A stretch of DNA of 64,000 nt from Isoetes taiwanensis. Its lineage: Eukaryota; Streptophyta; Lycopodiopsida; Isoetales; Isoetaceae. The stretch lies in assembly GCA_021234155.1 (NCBI GenBank), contig JAJEKV010000096.1, positions 1,496,010 to 1,560,009 of the forward strand, in the 5' to 3' direction. The notes beneath the pieces were generated by a model. That model had not been told where the DNA came from and did not search any database. It worked only from the letters and a program-made list of their open reading frames with translations. The first letter of the stretch is position 1. Each line of letters starts with the position of its first letter. Made by a program: the position numbers and the translations under genes. This document shows, one piece after another, positions 23,854 to 34,770 of this stretch.

Positions 23854-24487
23854 GGCGTGGTAAGTGCAGTCACATACTTGAAACTTATTGTGTATGTGAG
23901 GTCGTGAAACAAGGATGTGCTATACGCAGACTCGCCTTGAGTCTTTTCGACCACGTCATTTTTTAACGATTTCTACTAATCAAGTTCTCTTGTTTACATA
24001 TAAAATCCATATTTTTGCAAAAAAAAAAGGGGTCTCATATGTTGCATACTTTTATCGTATTTTACATATGCAACTTTGGACCTATCCCTGCTTTGTATAG
24101 GCAGCTACATCTAGGTACAATATATGGCATTGCTTTAAATAATATTAAGCGTCATAGTGCATGGATCCATCTCCAGTCATTCATTAAACCACTAGATGCA
24201 AAGTTTTGTAGAAACAAAAGCTAGAAGGCCCTCAAACAATTTTTTGGGTCAAGTTTGAACAAAATAGAATAGAATAGAGAACATAATAGAGTATTATATT
24301 GTCCCTTTGATTGGGCAGGCCATCGGGCTTATGTAATGCCCACTAGTCTTCTTATAAAAGAAGAGCTACTAGCCAGGTGACACTAATTCATGCAGCCATC
24401 CTGTGGGTTAAAATTGTTCTTTTAATGTCCCAAATCCCCCCTCCCTCCCTCCCTCTCCGGTTCAAAAAGCAAAGTTGGAGCAGATAG

Positions 24488-24546
24488 TTGGACGCAAACC
24501 AGTTGGAAGTAGACCAGTTGGAAGCAGACCAATTGGGAAGCAGATG
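24488..24546. repeat. GCAGACCAGTTGGAA minisatellite
   Basis: Three to four imperfect copies of a 14-15 base unit produce a peptide-like PTGL repeat on the minus strand. I regard that as a by-product, not a protein. Confidence 0.6.
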
Positions 24547-25410
24547 GGTATGGAGCAGACTAATTGGGGCAGACCGAGCAGACCGAGAGGAACCCTGCCC
24601 TTAATTTGGCACCAGTTCTTTCTTCTTGGTCGAGGGGTCCCCATTCTTTTTTATTTTCTCAGTCCTTCTGGTAAAGAGCACCCTGTCTACATATTCAAGT
24701 GTTTTTCTTACAACAGTTTACACATACCTTAGCATAGTCACCCATCAGTAGCACATGTTGATCCCTTTTGAATTTAATTTCCCCAATCAATTGCAGCACA
24801 TTGAAGCACTTCAATTATCTATCTCTATCCTCTTGCTTTACTATGTCATTTCTGTCTCCCAAGACTACCACTATCTCTAACACCCTTAGATTGTAGCCAG
24901 AATCCTTCGTCTTGTAGATGATATAGCCGGTCACAATGTAGGCAATGTACCTTCCCACAAGCCACACAAGAGTTCAATCCCTTCCCAAACAAAGGCATAC
25001 CTCGTTGCACAGGCACCATGGTCCTACATCCTCCAATTCCTTGTTATATGGGACTGTCAGATTGCTAGGTTCCTTGAATTTCTTTCTCTTCCTGGCTGGC
25101 CTGTCATCTTGAGCTATCGCCTCCACAATCTCTTTCCTCTATCCATCTACTTTGCACTTGATGCTTCCGCGTGAAACCGACTCCGCTTTTGGAAGTGCGG
25201 CCGATGTGTTGGCTATGTCGCTTCCCATTTGCATCGCATCCCTCCTCTGGTCTGAGTGTTTCATACTTATGTTCGTTCCCTCTCCTTGACTCTATGACTA
25301 TTCAGTCGCCCGTATAAAATATTCAATGTGAAAATCTGGTATTTGAGTCTGTGCCCACACCATGTACCGTAAATCATAGGGCTCCATGAGACAAGATGAC
25401 CTTAAAACAT

Positions 25411-25523
25411 ATTCTATTCTATTCTATTCTATTCTATTCTATTCTATTCTATTCTATTCTATTCTATTCTATTCTATTCTATTCTATTCTATTCTATTCT
25501 ATTCTATTCTATTCTATTCTATT
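25411..25523. repeat. (ATTCT)22 pentanucleotide array
   Basis: Twenty-two uninterrupted copies of ATTCT run from 25411 to 25520, with a partial copy after. A short AGAAT run on the same strand lies near 24262-24278. The perfect array implies recent expansion. Confidence 0.95.
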
Positions 25524-26685
25524 ATGTATTGTGGACATTTTTTATGGCTTTAGGTTGCCTGTTACGTGGTGATGAGAGTCCTTTCAGTTAAGCATAGTTT
25601 GATGCTTGCGCAATATATGTATTGTAAAGTCACCACTACTGCACCATTGTGAAGAATGATTATTTTCTATTCTAGCACCAAGGTTTGTTTGGTCTAATTA
25701 TGAACGTGCTATCTGCTAAATAAGTTTTTGTTGAATGCATGCCTAACCGACACTAGAAAATAGTTTTTTTTTTTCTATCTGTAAATAGAAGACAAATATA
25801 AGGGAAGGAGCTGCTATGATGGTGAATGTCTGGAAACAGCTTCACATAATCCCTCACAATATACATCTCTTTTAAGTTCTCCTTCCTTTTTATTATATGT
25901 TATTTTAATTGAACATATTTGTAGTTTAGAGTGAGGAAGCTTTTTTAGAGGTGTTGTAGCTTTTCCCTTTTGACAAATATGAAATTGCTAGGTCGTTTTA
26001 TTATTTCCTGAGATACTACAATTACCGCGGCGGTAACACACGTCTTTTCTTGTAGAATAGTTTGGTTGTCATCAACTCAATGCCCAAGAATATGTGCACA
26101 ACGTGAAAGGCACGACCCCTATTCAAGGGAATAAAATTAGCTCTATAAAAAAATATTCTCTTATATTTCTATGAAATGATGGTAAGATAACATCCCAATA
26201 AAATAGAAAATAGAATCAACTTACCATCTAGGGAATGGCAGTGGGGCTATCCAAAGACCAATATGAGACCAAATCAATCGAATTCTTGGACTAGATTGTA
26301 CCAAAGCGAGACCCATTTTTGCGATACTGGAGAAAAATCCTGAGACTTCAGGCCTGTATGCCCAAGAAAAGACCGAAAGCATGCGCAAACGATGTGAAAC
26401 TGGTAGCTCGCAATCAACATAGCCGCTGCTAAGAAAAATCAATGAAAAAAAGATAAATGACTAAAAAAACAAAAAAAAAAGATCCAGAATTAAAGGTCTC
26501 TAAGTAGCCGAAAAAGAAAGACCAACAATTCAGACATAATTTTTTGTATTGTTGGGGTGTTGGTTTTGTAACATACTATTCATAAGATGGCCTATATCCC
26601 ATGTGCCAATAAGTACAACAATGCAATTCTCCATGTTTCATAAGCTTTAACGTATTCATACCTGCATTGAACTCGTGCTTTAGCA
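25524..26685. other. No gene recognised; upstream region of the AP2/ERF gene
   Basis: AT-rich DNA. The TATA box is described separately. TTACCGC/GCGGTAA near 26025 is a small palindrome. The minus ORF 26221-26442 has no recognisable domain. Confidence 0.4.
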
Positions 26686-26693
26686 TATAAAAA
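26686..26693 (+). promoter_or_regulatory. TATA box of the AP2/ERF gene
   Basis: TATAAAAA lies 45 bases before the start codon. The stretch between about 26600 and 26740 is recognisably copied at 29500-29620. Confidence 0.55.
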
Positions 26694-26737
26694 GCACGAA
26701 ATGCAGACAAGGGAGCCCAACCATTTCTCTTGATGTT

Positions 26738-27288
26738 ATGGAGCCTCCCTACTATTTGGATTTAGATCAGATTTTGGATGCCTTACCTGAACCCAGCTCA
26801 GAGGAAGCAAAACCATTGTTGTTTCGTTGGGATTGGCTAGAAAATATAGAAGAATTTAGATCAAAGGGTTCGACACAAAGAGGTGAGAAAATAAAGCCAT
26901 GAATGTGTTTTGTATGGCAAAAATCTGTGTTGCTAAAGAACGTTTATCTTCCTCTACAGAAAAAGGAAATGGAAGGAGATATCGTGGCATAAGGGAAAGA
27001 ACTCCTGGAAGATGGGTTGCAGAAATTAGAGATCCGATAAAAAGACGTAGGGTTTGGCTTGGAACTTTTGATAGTGCTGAAGAAGCAGCTAGAGCTTATG
27101 ACAATGCAGCCCTGAGCTTGAAAGGTCCCAGAGCAAAGCTGAATTTTGTGGAGGAGGCCATTTGGCTGCATCAATGTCTACCTAAGCATAAAATTCCACA
27201 TGTCATGCCGGATGATCCTGGCACCTTGGAAGCTTTCATTGCAGAGATAGCAAGAATCCAACAATTTGGCATAACAGCTAGTATCTGA
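26738..27288 (+). CDS. AP2/ERF-domain transcription factor, two exons
   Basis: Exon 1 is 26738-26882 and exon 2 is 26960-27288. The 77-base intron has GTGAGA at its start and CTCTACAG at its end, and joins in phase to give 157 residues. Exon 1 encodes an acidic leader ([20 protein letters not shown], then [14 protein letters not shown]) that may be an activation or interaction segment. Exon 2 opens with the AP2 DNA-binding domain at residues about 53-110: [40 protein letters not shown] and GPRAKLNF. It keeps the conserved YRG, WLG, AARAYD and LNF elements. WVAEIRD mixes a DREB-like valine with an ERF-like aspartate, so I do not place it in a subgroup. After the domain come 46 residues without a known motif. 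It probably acts in the nucleus on GCC-box or DRE-like sites. An ATG-started ORF at 26899 begins inside the intron and is less likely. Confidence 0.9.
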
Positions 27289-28718
27289 CAAGGTGGTATT
27301 ATTTTGCATGTTTAGTGAGAGGATGTATGTGGGTTATCCAATTTCATTCAGTACATATCAATCAAGTCATATAAAGATTCCTTTGTTGTGCCATCGAATT
27401 ATTTATTTGATTAATAGTTGACATGCATTGTAATCGATGCAAGCTCTGAAATTCATTAGATTTTTTATGCAGCTTTGATGTCTCTCTTCCTTTTCTTTTT
27501 GAAGGAGGTATAATATATACATTCCATTATAAGATTGCAATATTATTTTCTATGTCTTGATAGAGGCTAGAGTTTATTTGTCTATATTTAAAACGTCATT
27601 GTAATATTGTTTTTTTTGTATATTTGAAGGTTTTTAATGATGTGAAGGAAGGGTACTAATGAGCCTAAAATAGACCGCAAGGTGTTAAAATAGTTTTTCG
27701 GTCAATTCATTCCATATCAAGCTCTTTGTTAGGCACATATTTCTTGGTTCATATCATCTTTGTGATGGAGCATATCTCCAACAACAAATTTAGGATTGGC
27801 ATGACAAGCCTTGTTTATTGTAACAAATTTTATAAGGATTCAAAAACACAACCCTTTGTTACAATGCTAATGTATCTTTTCTTACAATCCTAATGGAATT
27901 CTAAAGCATATCAAATTGCACAAAATCAGCGAAAATGCCCATTACAATGCTGATACAGATGCATCAGCACACTGTTTTTGATATGGTTGACTTGTTGCCA
28001 CATCTGTAAGAGCATCATGTTAAGTTCTCAGTTCTATCCTTATGCCACTATCTAAAGCTCATATTCATACACAAACACATTAATCAGCAGAATAAAGATT
28101 CTATGCTCAGAAGATTGGAAAAGCAGAATTTTTATTTCATGTAAAAATAACCTCAAGTAAAGAGTGAAATGGAGATTATAGGAGCCTTGAAACAAATCTT
28201 ATCAATTTATAATCCCAACAATCTACCAAGCCTCCTTCAATAATGTTGGATTCTGAGGTAAGGATAAGAAAATCTGTTAAAAGGAAACCTGAGCTTTATG
28301 TCACCTTTATTTTCTAGACTCCTTTATGCCAACAAAAGAAGACAATGTCCAAGTGCTCATGGAAAACAGGCATGCTTTAATTCATGCACATATCAAACTG
28401 CGATAGATGATCATATATCCATTTCGAAACAGAGCTTTTCATTTATGAGGCTCCAAGATTTGATGAAAAACAGAAAAGAATTACATTGTACCTTTGATTC
28501 TGTACCTTTGATTCTGGATTATACATCGGCCACATTTTAACGAAAAAGACATGAAAGATATCTTTCTTATAGAAACCTAGCACGACTCTCTCTTCAATAA
28601 TTGTACTAGAAAGAGGGGGAATGGTTAGTAGCTTGCTACTACAAAACATCTTTGTTTATTTATTTTGCATAATGAGTGACATAAATCCTAGATGTGGATT
28701 CGAGTGCATGATCTGCAC
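27289..28718. other. No gene recognised
   Basis: 3' flank of the AP2/ERF gene followed by AT-rich DNA. The ORF at 28298-28540 has no domain. Confidence 0.4.
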
Positions 28719-28826
28719 GCGACTTCCATTTTTATTGCTATTACATGATAGTTTCTATTCTATTCCATGACTGCGACTTCCATTTTTATTGCTATTACAT
28801 GATAGTTTCTATTCTATTCCATGACT
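28719..28826. repeat. Perfect 54-bp tandem duplication
   Basis: Two adjacent copies of a 54-base unit (28719-28772 and 28773-28826), starting GCGACTTCCATTTTTATTGC, appear identical. Confidence 0.9.
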
Positions 28827-29190
28827 TATAGGCACACGATTATGGATATGCTAGACCCATATGTTGATTTATTGAAGGTATTGGGATGTCATGTTGGCAT
28901 AGAACTTCAATGCTTGCAAGGCTGCAATGTAAGTGATAAGATTTGGGAATGATTTTTTTTTTATTTGCTTTTTGTAGTCAAATGGGTGATAAAGCCAAAA
29001 GGACCTAATTTCTTGATGTTCATGCGACATACGTCTTTACATACGCTCGTCGCATCGTGCACTTTGACACGGCCATTAGGTATCTTGGAAGAACATACTA
29101 AATTTCTATATTGCGTCTGGACTTTTGTGTGGTAACACACTAGTCCTAAAACATCCGTGTCTCGAGTTCAAAGCTGCACTATGTAGAGTT

Positions 29191-29350
29191 TTGTCCAATG
29201 GCATTTATCTGACTGCATACCTGTTAAAATATGATATATATACATGGCATTAGCCAATGGCCGCATATTATTGTCCAATGGCATTTATCTGACTGCATAC
29301 CTGTTAAAATATGATATATATACATGGCATTAGCCAATGGCCGCATATTA
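29191..29350. repeat. Perfect 80-bp tandem duplication
   Basis: Two identical adjacent copies (29191-29270 and 29271-29350), starting TTGTCCAATGGCATTTATCT. The identity implies a very recent event. Confidence 0.95.
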
Positions 29351-29499
29351 TTGGCTTCTTAGACTATAAACAACCACTAAGGTACATGCTTGCAACATAG
29401 AACCTAGTTTAGAATGGAATAGAACTACGATTTTCATGGGGTTAGAGAAACTTTTCAAGAAAGATGAGATTCCCTCTTAGCGCAAGAAGGCCCATGTGT

Positions 29500-29803
29500 C
29501 CATAAATGAAGTGGTGCAATTCTCTACATTTTATAGGTTTTAACTTGTTCTTTGAACTCATGCTTTACATATGAAAAATAGGAAGGCAGGCAAGGGAGCC
29601 AACTACTTCGCCTTATGAGATGGAGCCTACTCCTTACTATTTGGATTTAAACTAGATTTTAGATGCCTTGTCTGATCCCAGCACATAAGAAGCAGAACCT
29701 TTGTTGTTTCGTCGGGATTGGCTATAAAATGTAGAAGCATTTGGACCAAAGGATTCGGCACAAACATGTGGGAAAATGGAGCTATAAATATGTTCTGCAT
29801 GGT
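29500..29803 (+). pseudogene. Broken partial duplicate of the AP2/ERF gene (promoter, exon 1, intron start)
   Basis: The stretch follows 26600-26920: same leader 'GGCAAGGGAGCC', start codon at 29620, then MEP-TPYYLDL-like coding. In-frame stops follow (TTTAAAC becomes a stop after DL, then further stops in the EEAK and LENIEE positions). A one-base insertion near the start also changes frame. Homology ends in the intron near 29803, before any AP2 domain. It cannot encode the DNA-binding domain. Confidence 0.85.
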
Positions 29804-31308
29804 ATGGTATGGTGTTTTCCTCGTTTTATTGAATAGAAGGAAAACAAAGTTCTAAAACTACGGAGATAGTTAGAATTTGAGTTATTTTTGTCCTTTTCCC
29901 TTTCAGCTCTCTATTTAATTTCTTTCTGGTCCCTTTCTTCACCGTCAGGCTCGATTCGAGAAATTTTTTAAGCATAAAAGTCAAATTTCCTGTTGGTCTA
30001 GCCCAGGCTACCACCTCCATGTTCCGACTCAATTCCTGCCAGAAGTAACCAGCGAAATCACTATTTTTAGCAGGAAATTTTCCTGCTATCTCAAAACCGT
30101 AGTGTGAATTTTCAGATTTACACGGTAGCTTACAAGGGTTCCGGGGAATTTCCCGAACCAAGCCGTCATGCGTCAGCTCTCGTGCATCTATTTCTTATTC
30201 CTAATGTTGGGCAGTCTCCTTTTTCAATGAAAATAATGAGATTCTGCCAAGTGGCACTTCTTCCTCAATCACTGGAGCTCCTTATGGTCGGCAAGAATTA
30301 CTGAAGTTTAAGTCTGCTGTGAGGTCGGCAGTATTGAGAAGCGGCAATATTCAGAAGCTCTGTTTATTTTCTAAGTGGCAAATCAATCTTTGAATCACAT
30401 ATACAAAGATGTGCAACTCATAACAATGAAGGTTTTTGAATTTGTGGGTCCTAGGTTGAATTATCCAAACGGAGTGATCTGGTCGGTGAGAATAAGGCTG
30501 CAAGTCTAGGTATGCCATGTGGTTTGCTTATTTCATTTGGATCATTAAACATCTTTGCAACTGATATATGAATCTTTGTTAGATGTTAGCCGTGTAAATT
30601 GGCAGCATTTAAGTTTCCTTTTTCTTTAAGACAGCAGCACAGAAGTTTGAATCTTTTTTTTCTGATAATTTCATGCTATAATGTGAACTCTATTCCGGCC
30701 CTGAGAATAAGTTCTGATCTGATTATTGTACTTTATTTTCGCTCATGTTGGCTTTAGATAGTAATAATTTTGTCAGACTTCCGCATATTCTCTTACCTGG
30801 CATGCCGAAACAGATCTTAAAATCTACAGGAAGCATAAAACGGTGGAAATTTTACAGTCAATGAGCAAAAATTATCTCTGGCTAGAGCTCTATTCTTAGA
30901 ACTTGTATTCCTTTCTAACCTATCAGAGTATCTGCTTGTGTTCAATAAGTCTTTCATCACAACCTCCAACAAGTTCTGCTTAAAAATGCTAAAAGACGTC
31001 AAAATTTCCTTTTTACACTATCACCTGTGACAGAGTAAGTATATACATTCCAAGATTGATGTAACTACTTGCTTTGCCGATCTTTGTATACCCTGGTGAT
31101 CAACTTTCATGCCCACCCCTAAATAGGTGTCCTCCCCTTCCTTCAAAGAAGGGAAAAAATTTATAGCCATGATGAATAAGGGTGGCATAAAAAAATGCCC
31201 TTCCCGTAAAAGGGAAAAAAAATAAACAACCTTGAAAATAAGGGCACGGATTTATAAAACCCTTAGAATTCTACGAAGGTCAATAAAAAATGCATATAAT
31301 ACTATATA
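29804..31308. other. No gene recognised
   Basis: The minus ORF 29826-30161 and others show no domain. Nothing else is supported. Confidence 0.4.
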
Positions 31309-31337
31309 CTAGTAATGGTGCCCAGCGTTGCTGGGCA
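31309..31337 (-). mobile_element. Helitron-like 3' terminus
   Basis: On the minus strand the hairpin TGCCCAGC/GCTGGGCA with a 3-base loop is followed by CCATTA, CTAG and T. The end sequence ACCATTACTAG is shared with 15194-15230, so both are ends of one family in the same orientation. Confidence 0.6.
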
Positions 31338-31484
31338 TAAGTTGGAAGTCTGTAAATGCTTTGATCTCAATGAGAAAAGTGTGCAGTAATCTTTTAATAA
31401 AACAAAAATATCGATAGATTTAACAATGTTTAAATAGAACTTAGCTCCTTCATGCTAGATAGTATTGCTTTGGTATTTCCGAGA

Positions 31485-31677
31485 CACTACTACAAAAATA
31501 GCTAGAAATGGCACATAAGTGACGTTTTTGCTCTGCCATTTGCAGAGCATGAATGTCACTTTTGTGTCATTGGAGGTACAAACGTCATATATGGCACAAA
31601 AGTGACGTTTCTGGTCCGTAAAAAGGCAGAGCATAAATGTCACTTTTGTGCCATTTCTGCCTATTTTTGTAGTAGTG
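31485..31677. mobile_element. CACTA (En/Spm-type) MITE
   Basis: The 193-base element has perfect 17-bp terminal inverted repeats: CACTACTACAAAAATAG at 31485-31501 and its complement at 31661-31677. Both ends are flanked by AGA, the 3-base target duplication expected for CACTA transposons. The interior is a near-palindrome with repeated GTGACGTTT/AATGTCAC stretches, so it folds on itself. It has no coding capacity and needs a CACTA transposase in trans. Confidence 0.95.
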
Positions 31678-31850
31678 AGACCTTTGAATAGAATAGCATA
31701 GTGCTTATATGAAATGGGAGTAAAGTGTTAATTTGAGCAAGTTTTGAGGCGCTGTAGTCAAAGTCTATAAGTCTTTGTGAGGATGGGCATAAGGTGGAAC
31801 ATTGTAGGTTATGAACTCGCACCATCATCTTAGTATATACAAGAAATTTA

Positions 31851-31876
31851 TCGCGGCGGCCTTACGGCCGCCGCGA
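31851..31876. repeat. GC-rich perfect 11-bp hairpin
   Basis: TCGCGGCGGCC and GGCCGCCGCGA around a TTAC loop. On the minus strand it is followed 17 bases later by TATATACTAAG, so it could be another Helitron-type end, but the spacing is longer than usual. Confidence 0.6.
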
Positions 31877-32091
31877 ACATTTCTCTTCTCCAACCTACTG
31901 TAAAAAGAATTTTTGTGCCAAGTCGAATAGTTCTCAATTCTGGACAACCTTTGAATGTGAAATAACATGCAGGAGTTGAACCTGCACAATTGCCATTTGT
32001 TTTGTGCCCGTATGATAGATAGGTGCTATAACCGACTACCATGGGATTCACAATTATTACCATTGCCATCATTTATTTTATTTTATTTTTG

Positions 32092-32431
32092 CATCCGATG
32101 ACAGTCAGTGGGTTTTGGGCATTGGATGGGGTCAACCATTAACAATAGCTTGACCACTAAACTGTCATCGCGATGGATGTTCTTTTGATTTATCTGATCT
32201 TATTTTTTACATCCAATGACAGTCAGCGGGTTTTGGGCTTTGGATGGGGGTCACCCATTACCAATAGCTTGACCACTAGACTGGCATGGCGATGTTATTT
32301 ATTGAATGCTCTTTTCATTTATCTTATCTTATTTTTCACATCCAATGACAGTCAGCGGGTTTTGGGCTTTGGATGGGGTCACCCATTACCAATAGCTTGA
32401 CCACTAGAATGACATGGCGATGTTATTTATT
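32092..32431. repeat. Three-copy tandem repeat of about 118-129 bp
   Basis: Copies start at 32092, 32210 and 32339 (the second and third with CATCCAATGACAGTCAGCGG) and contain TAGCTTGACCACTAGA-like ends. Copies 2 and 3 are closer to each other than to copy 1. Confidence 0.9.
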
Positions 32432-32526
32432 AAAAAATGAATGACGTGAATGCAATGGTGATCAGATAGCACATTATCTATCACACGGGCAGAGAATGAA
32501 GATTTTTTTTTTTTTTTTGGGGCCAT

Positions 32527-32690
32527 ACCTTATCCGAATAACGTTGAAGAAGTCGTTTGTACATGCCTAATTAGTGGTTGAAGAAAACAGGCGTTAGCAG
32601 AGAAAATGATTGAGAAAACATACTTCTGTATAAGAGACATGAAGAAGTTGCAAGCATCTGCATATATGATCGTCACGGAAAAACTAGCTT
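32527..32690 (-). mobile_element. Segment homologous to the 3' part of the Helitron at 57.7 kb
   Basis: GAATAACGTTGAAGAAGTC and the following stretch (GTTGAGGAAA-like, GAAGTTGCAAGCA, ATATATGAT) match 57739-57915 in order. This is non-coding sequence next to the helicase stop codon in the other copy. It supports a deletion derivative of the same Helitron family here. Confidence 0.7.
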
Positions 32691-33759
32691 GTTAGCAAAC
32701 GAGTCCTTTAGTATATATTACCTCTTGCATAAGGGAGTTTTTTTGGGTTGCCCCTAGGGGGGCAAACCCTCGTTTATGTGGGTTTGTGGGATATACTGAG
32801 TATATGCTGGAATATACTCAGTATATGTTGATGATTGCTAAAAACCCTTTGTTCCCTGTAAATGCACGGTCAGTTGCGTTGTGGATCAAGGATGTTCTGG
32901 ACCGGGTAACTGGCGGCTCAATCGATGAATAAGAACACGGGGAGGCGATAAATTTGCTTATGGCTATATAGAAAAAAAGAGTTCGAATTAGAAACGAGGG
33001 GTGAGCATCCATCTGGTTCTCCTTTTTTTCGGGTGTTTCTTCATATAGTAGCGTGTATAGCTAGCCTTGCCTTAGGTTTACGTCTTTCCAAAGTGAATCC
33101 ATGCTTATATCTAAGCGACCTCAAGCTTTTCTCGGGTGTTCTATCATCAAGTATTGAGACATATAGCGGGGAAATACTCCTTCGTTAAGCTATCTACGGT
33201 TGTAGATTCAGCGAAGAGGTCAGTAAAACCAAAGACCGACCATGTCCATGTTGGTAGGCGGTCAGAAAACCCAAAGACCAACCATGTCCATGTTGGTAGG
33301 CATGATATTTTGGTCAGACCATGGCCACATCCAGATCCATTGGAACCCATGCTTCCTATATATTAACGAGATGCGAGACCATGATATAGTGTCATGGAGG
33401 CTAGGCCTGGAATAGGTATCACAAATCTCATCTCAGAACATTCTAAAAGGCACAACATATCTCTGTAGTATTATAGAAATTGTGAAATGCTAACGTTGTT
33501 GTGCACTGACCTTGTCTTGCTTAATTTCTAGTATTTGTGTAACAGATTCAATACTCCTGTATGTTGCGCAATTGCCTTTCTTATTTTCAGGCGGGTTATT
33601 CGCTGTGTCAAGTTATGTTCAGTTGCAACATGAAAGGGTTTAAGATGGAAGTTTCCATTTCTTCAGTTTTTTCAGGAAAAATGCCAAGTTGATCCTACGT
33701 CTTCCTACATGCTGTTAATGCTTGACCTTGTTACCTTTGTTCTCTCATTTTATGCATAG
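32691..33759. other. No gene recognised
   Basis: There is a GGGTTGCCCC/GGGGCAAACCC inverted repeat at about 32746-32770. A stretch with three related copies of 'ACCATGTCCATGTTGGTAGGC' type lies at 33225-33302. No coding evidence. Confidence 0.4.
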
Positions 33760-34305
33760 TTTCTGAGTCAGGTGGAGCACCAGACTTAAACAGAAAAGGA
33801 AATCCTTGCTCAAATGGAGCAGTGGTCCCAAATGAACCAACAAAAATGGGGAGATATACAAGTAAAGCCGCAGCCAGGAAGCAGGCAAGAAAAACAAGGA
33901 ATGGACCTGGAAGAGGACAGAATACAGGAGGGAGAGTCAGTCATATTGATGGGTTCTCACCTCACAGTTTTGACAAAGTTCTTTTAGATGCACCTTGCTC
34001 CGCCCTTGGCTTACGCCCAAGACTTTTTGCTGGCGAGGTGAGTGAGTGCTTTTACTGTTCAAGCATATGTTGGAATCACAAATGTTAAGATAAAATTGAT
34101 GTTCAGCAAACTAAAGTCGGAAGACAGTTCTGCTATTGTTTTAAATATTTTAATTTCTCTTTTAATCATCATACCATAAATTGATCATGTTCTTTTATAG
34201 GAGACATTGGATTCTCTAAGAAGACATGCAAGCTACCAAAGAAGGATGTTTGATCAAGCAGTGCAACTGGTTCGTCCTGGGGGAAACATTGTCTACTCTA
34301 CGTAG
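33760..34305 (+). pseudogene. NSUN6-type RNA cytosine-5 methyltransferase fragment
   Basis: Two exons are visible: 33760-34037 (splice sites ATAG and GTGAGT) and 34201-34305. They encode a basic KAAARKQARK stretch, then GGRVSHIDGFSPHSFDKVLL and DAPCSALGLRPRLFAGE. This is motif IV of the NOL1/NOP2/Sun family with its PC pair. The second exon gives ETLDSLRRHASYQRRMFDQA and LVRPGGNIVYST. These match the plant NSUN6-like protein, which methylates C5 of cytosine in tRNA. A TAG stop replaces the position of the catalytic TC cysteine right after VYST. The N-terminal PUA and SAM-binding parts are not found upstream. It is a dead fragment, plausibly captured by a transposon. Confidence 0.8.
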
Positions 34306-34770
34306 TATAATGCTACATTTTGCAGCTGGCATGGAGGGATTCGTGCTGGATCCCTCTTAATATGTTTGCCATTGCAATCACTTCCAGGTGGGATATTGTT
34401 GCAGGCCCTGCCTTATGGGCTTTAATCTTGGGTGCAGCCTACTGCCTATTTACAAATAGGTTTAATAGGTTCAAAATGCTAGTTTCAATTTCAAGTATGC
34501 ATGTCGACATGCACACATGTGGTGAACATGTGTTTGTGTGGCTGGGAACAATTTGATTGGGCTTTTCTCTCAAATAATGTTGAACACAGCCATGGACCAG
34601 TTTATAATGAACAAATGATGTGAAGGAGATCAAATTGTGTCCGATTTTTCAGAAGTAATTGCAGAAATATCTGAATGCTGAAGAATCTAAAAAACTAAAG
34701 GCAGAATTTAGCTCGCCGCTTGCATAATTCTTTCAACTGTTATGGCCATTGAACTTGTTGCTTTATGCAG

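Noticed and set aside
24462-24644. PTGLLPTGL repeat protein on the minus strand
   Set aside because: It is a translation of a short minisatellite in a 60-codon ORF without support.
26899-26959. Start of the AP2 gene at the ATG at 26899
   Set aside because: This ATG lies in a well-formed 77-base intron. Splicing from the ATG at 26738 keeps phase and adds a plausible acidic leader that is also duplicated downstream.
31955-32048. tRNA-like arm on the minus strand (GCAGGTTCAACTCCTGC)
   Set aside because: The T-arm is perfect, but no acceptor stem or proper anticodon stem pairs with it and the length is wrong. I do not call a tRNA gene.
34320-34556. Hydrophobic 78-residue ORF after the NSUN6 fragment
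   Set aside because: No family match. It lies in intron-like sequence between decayed exons.
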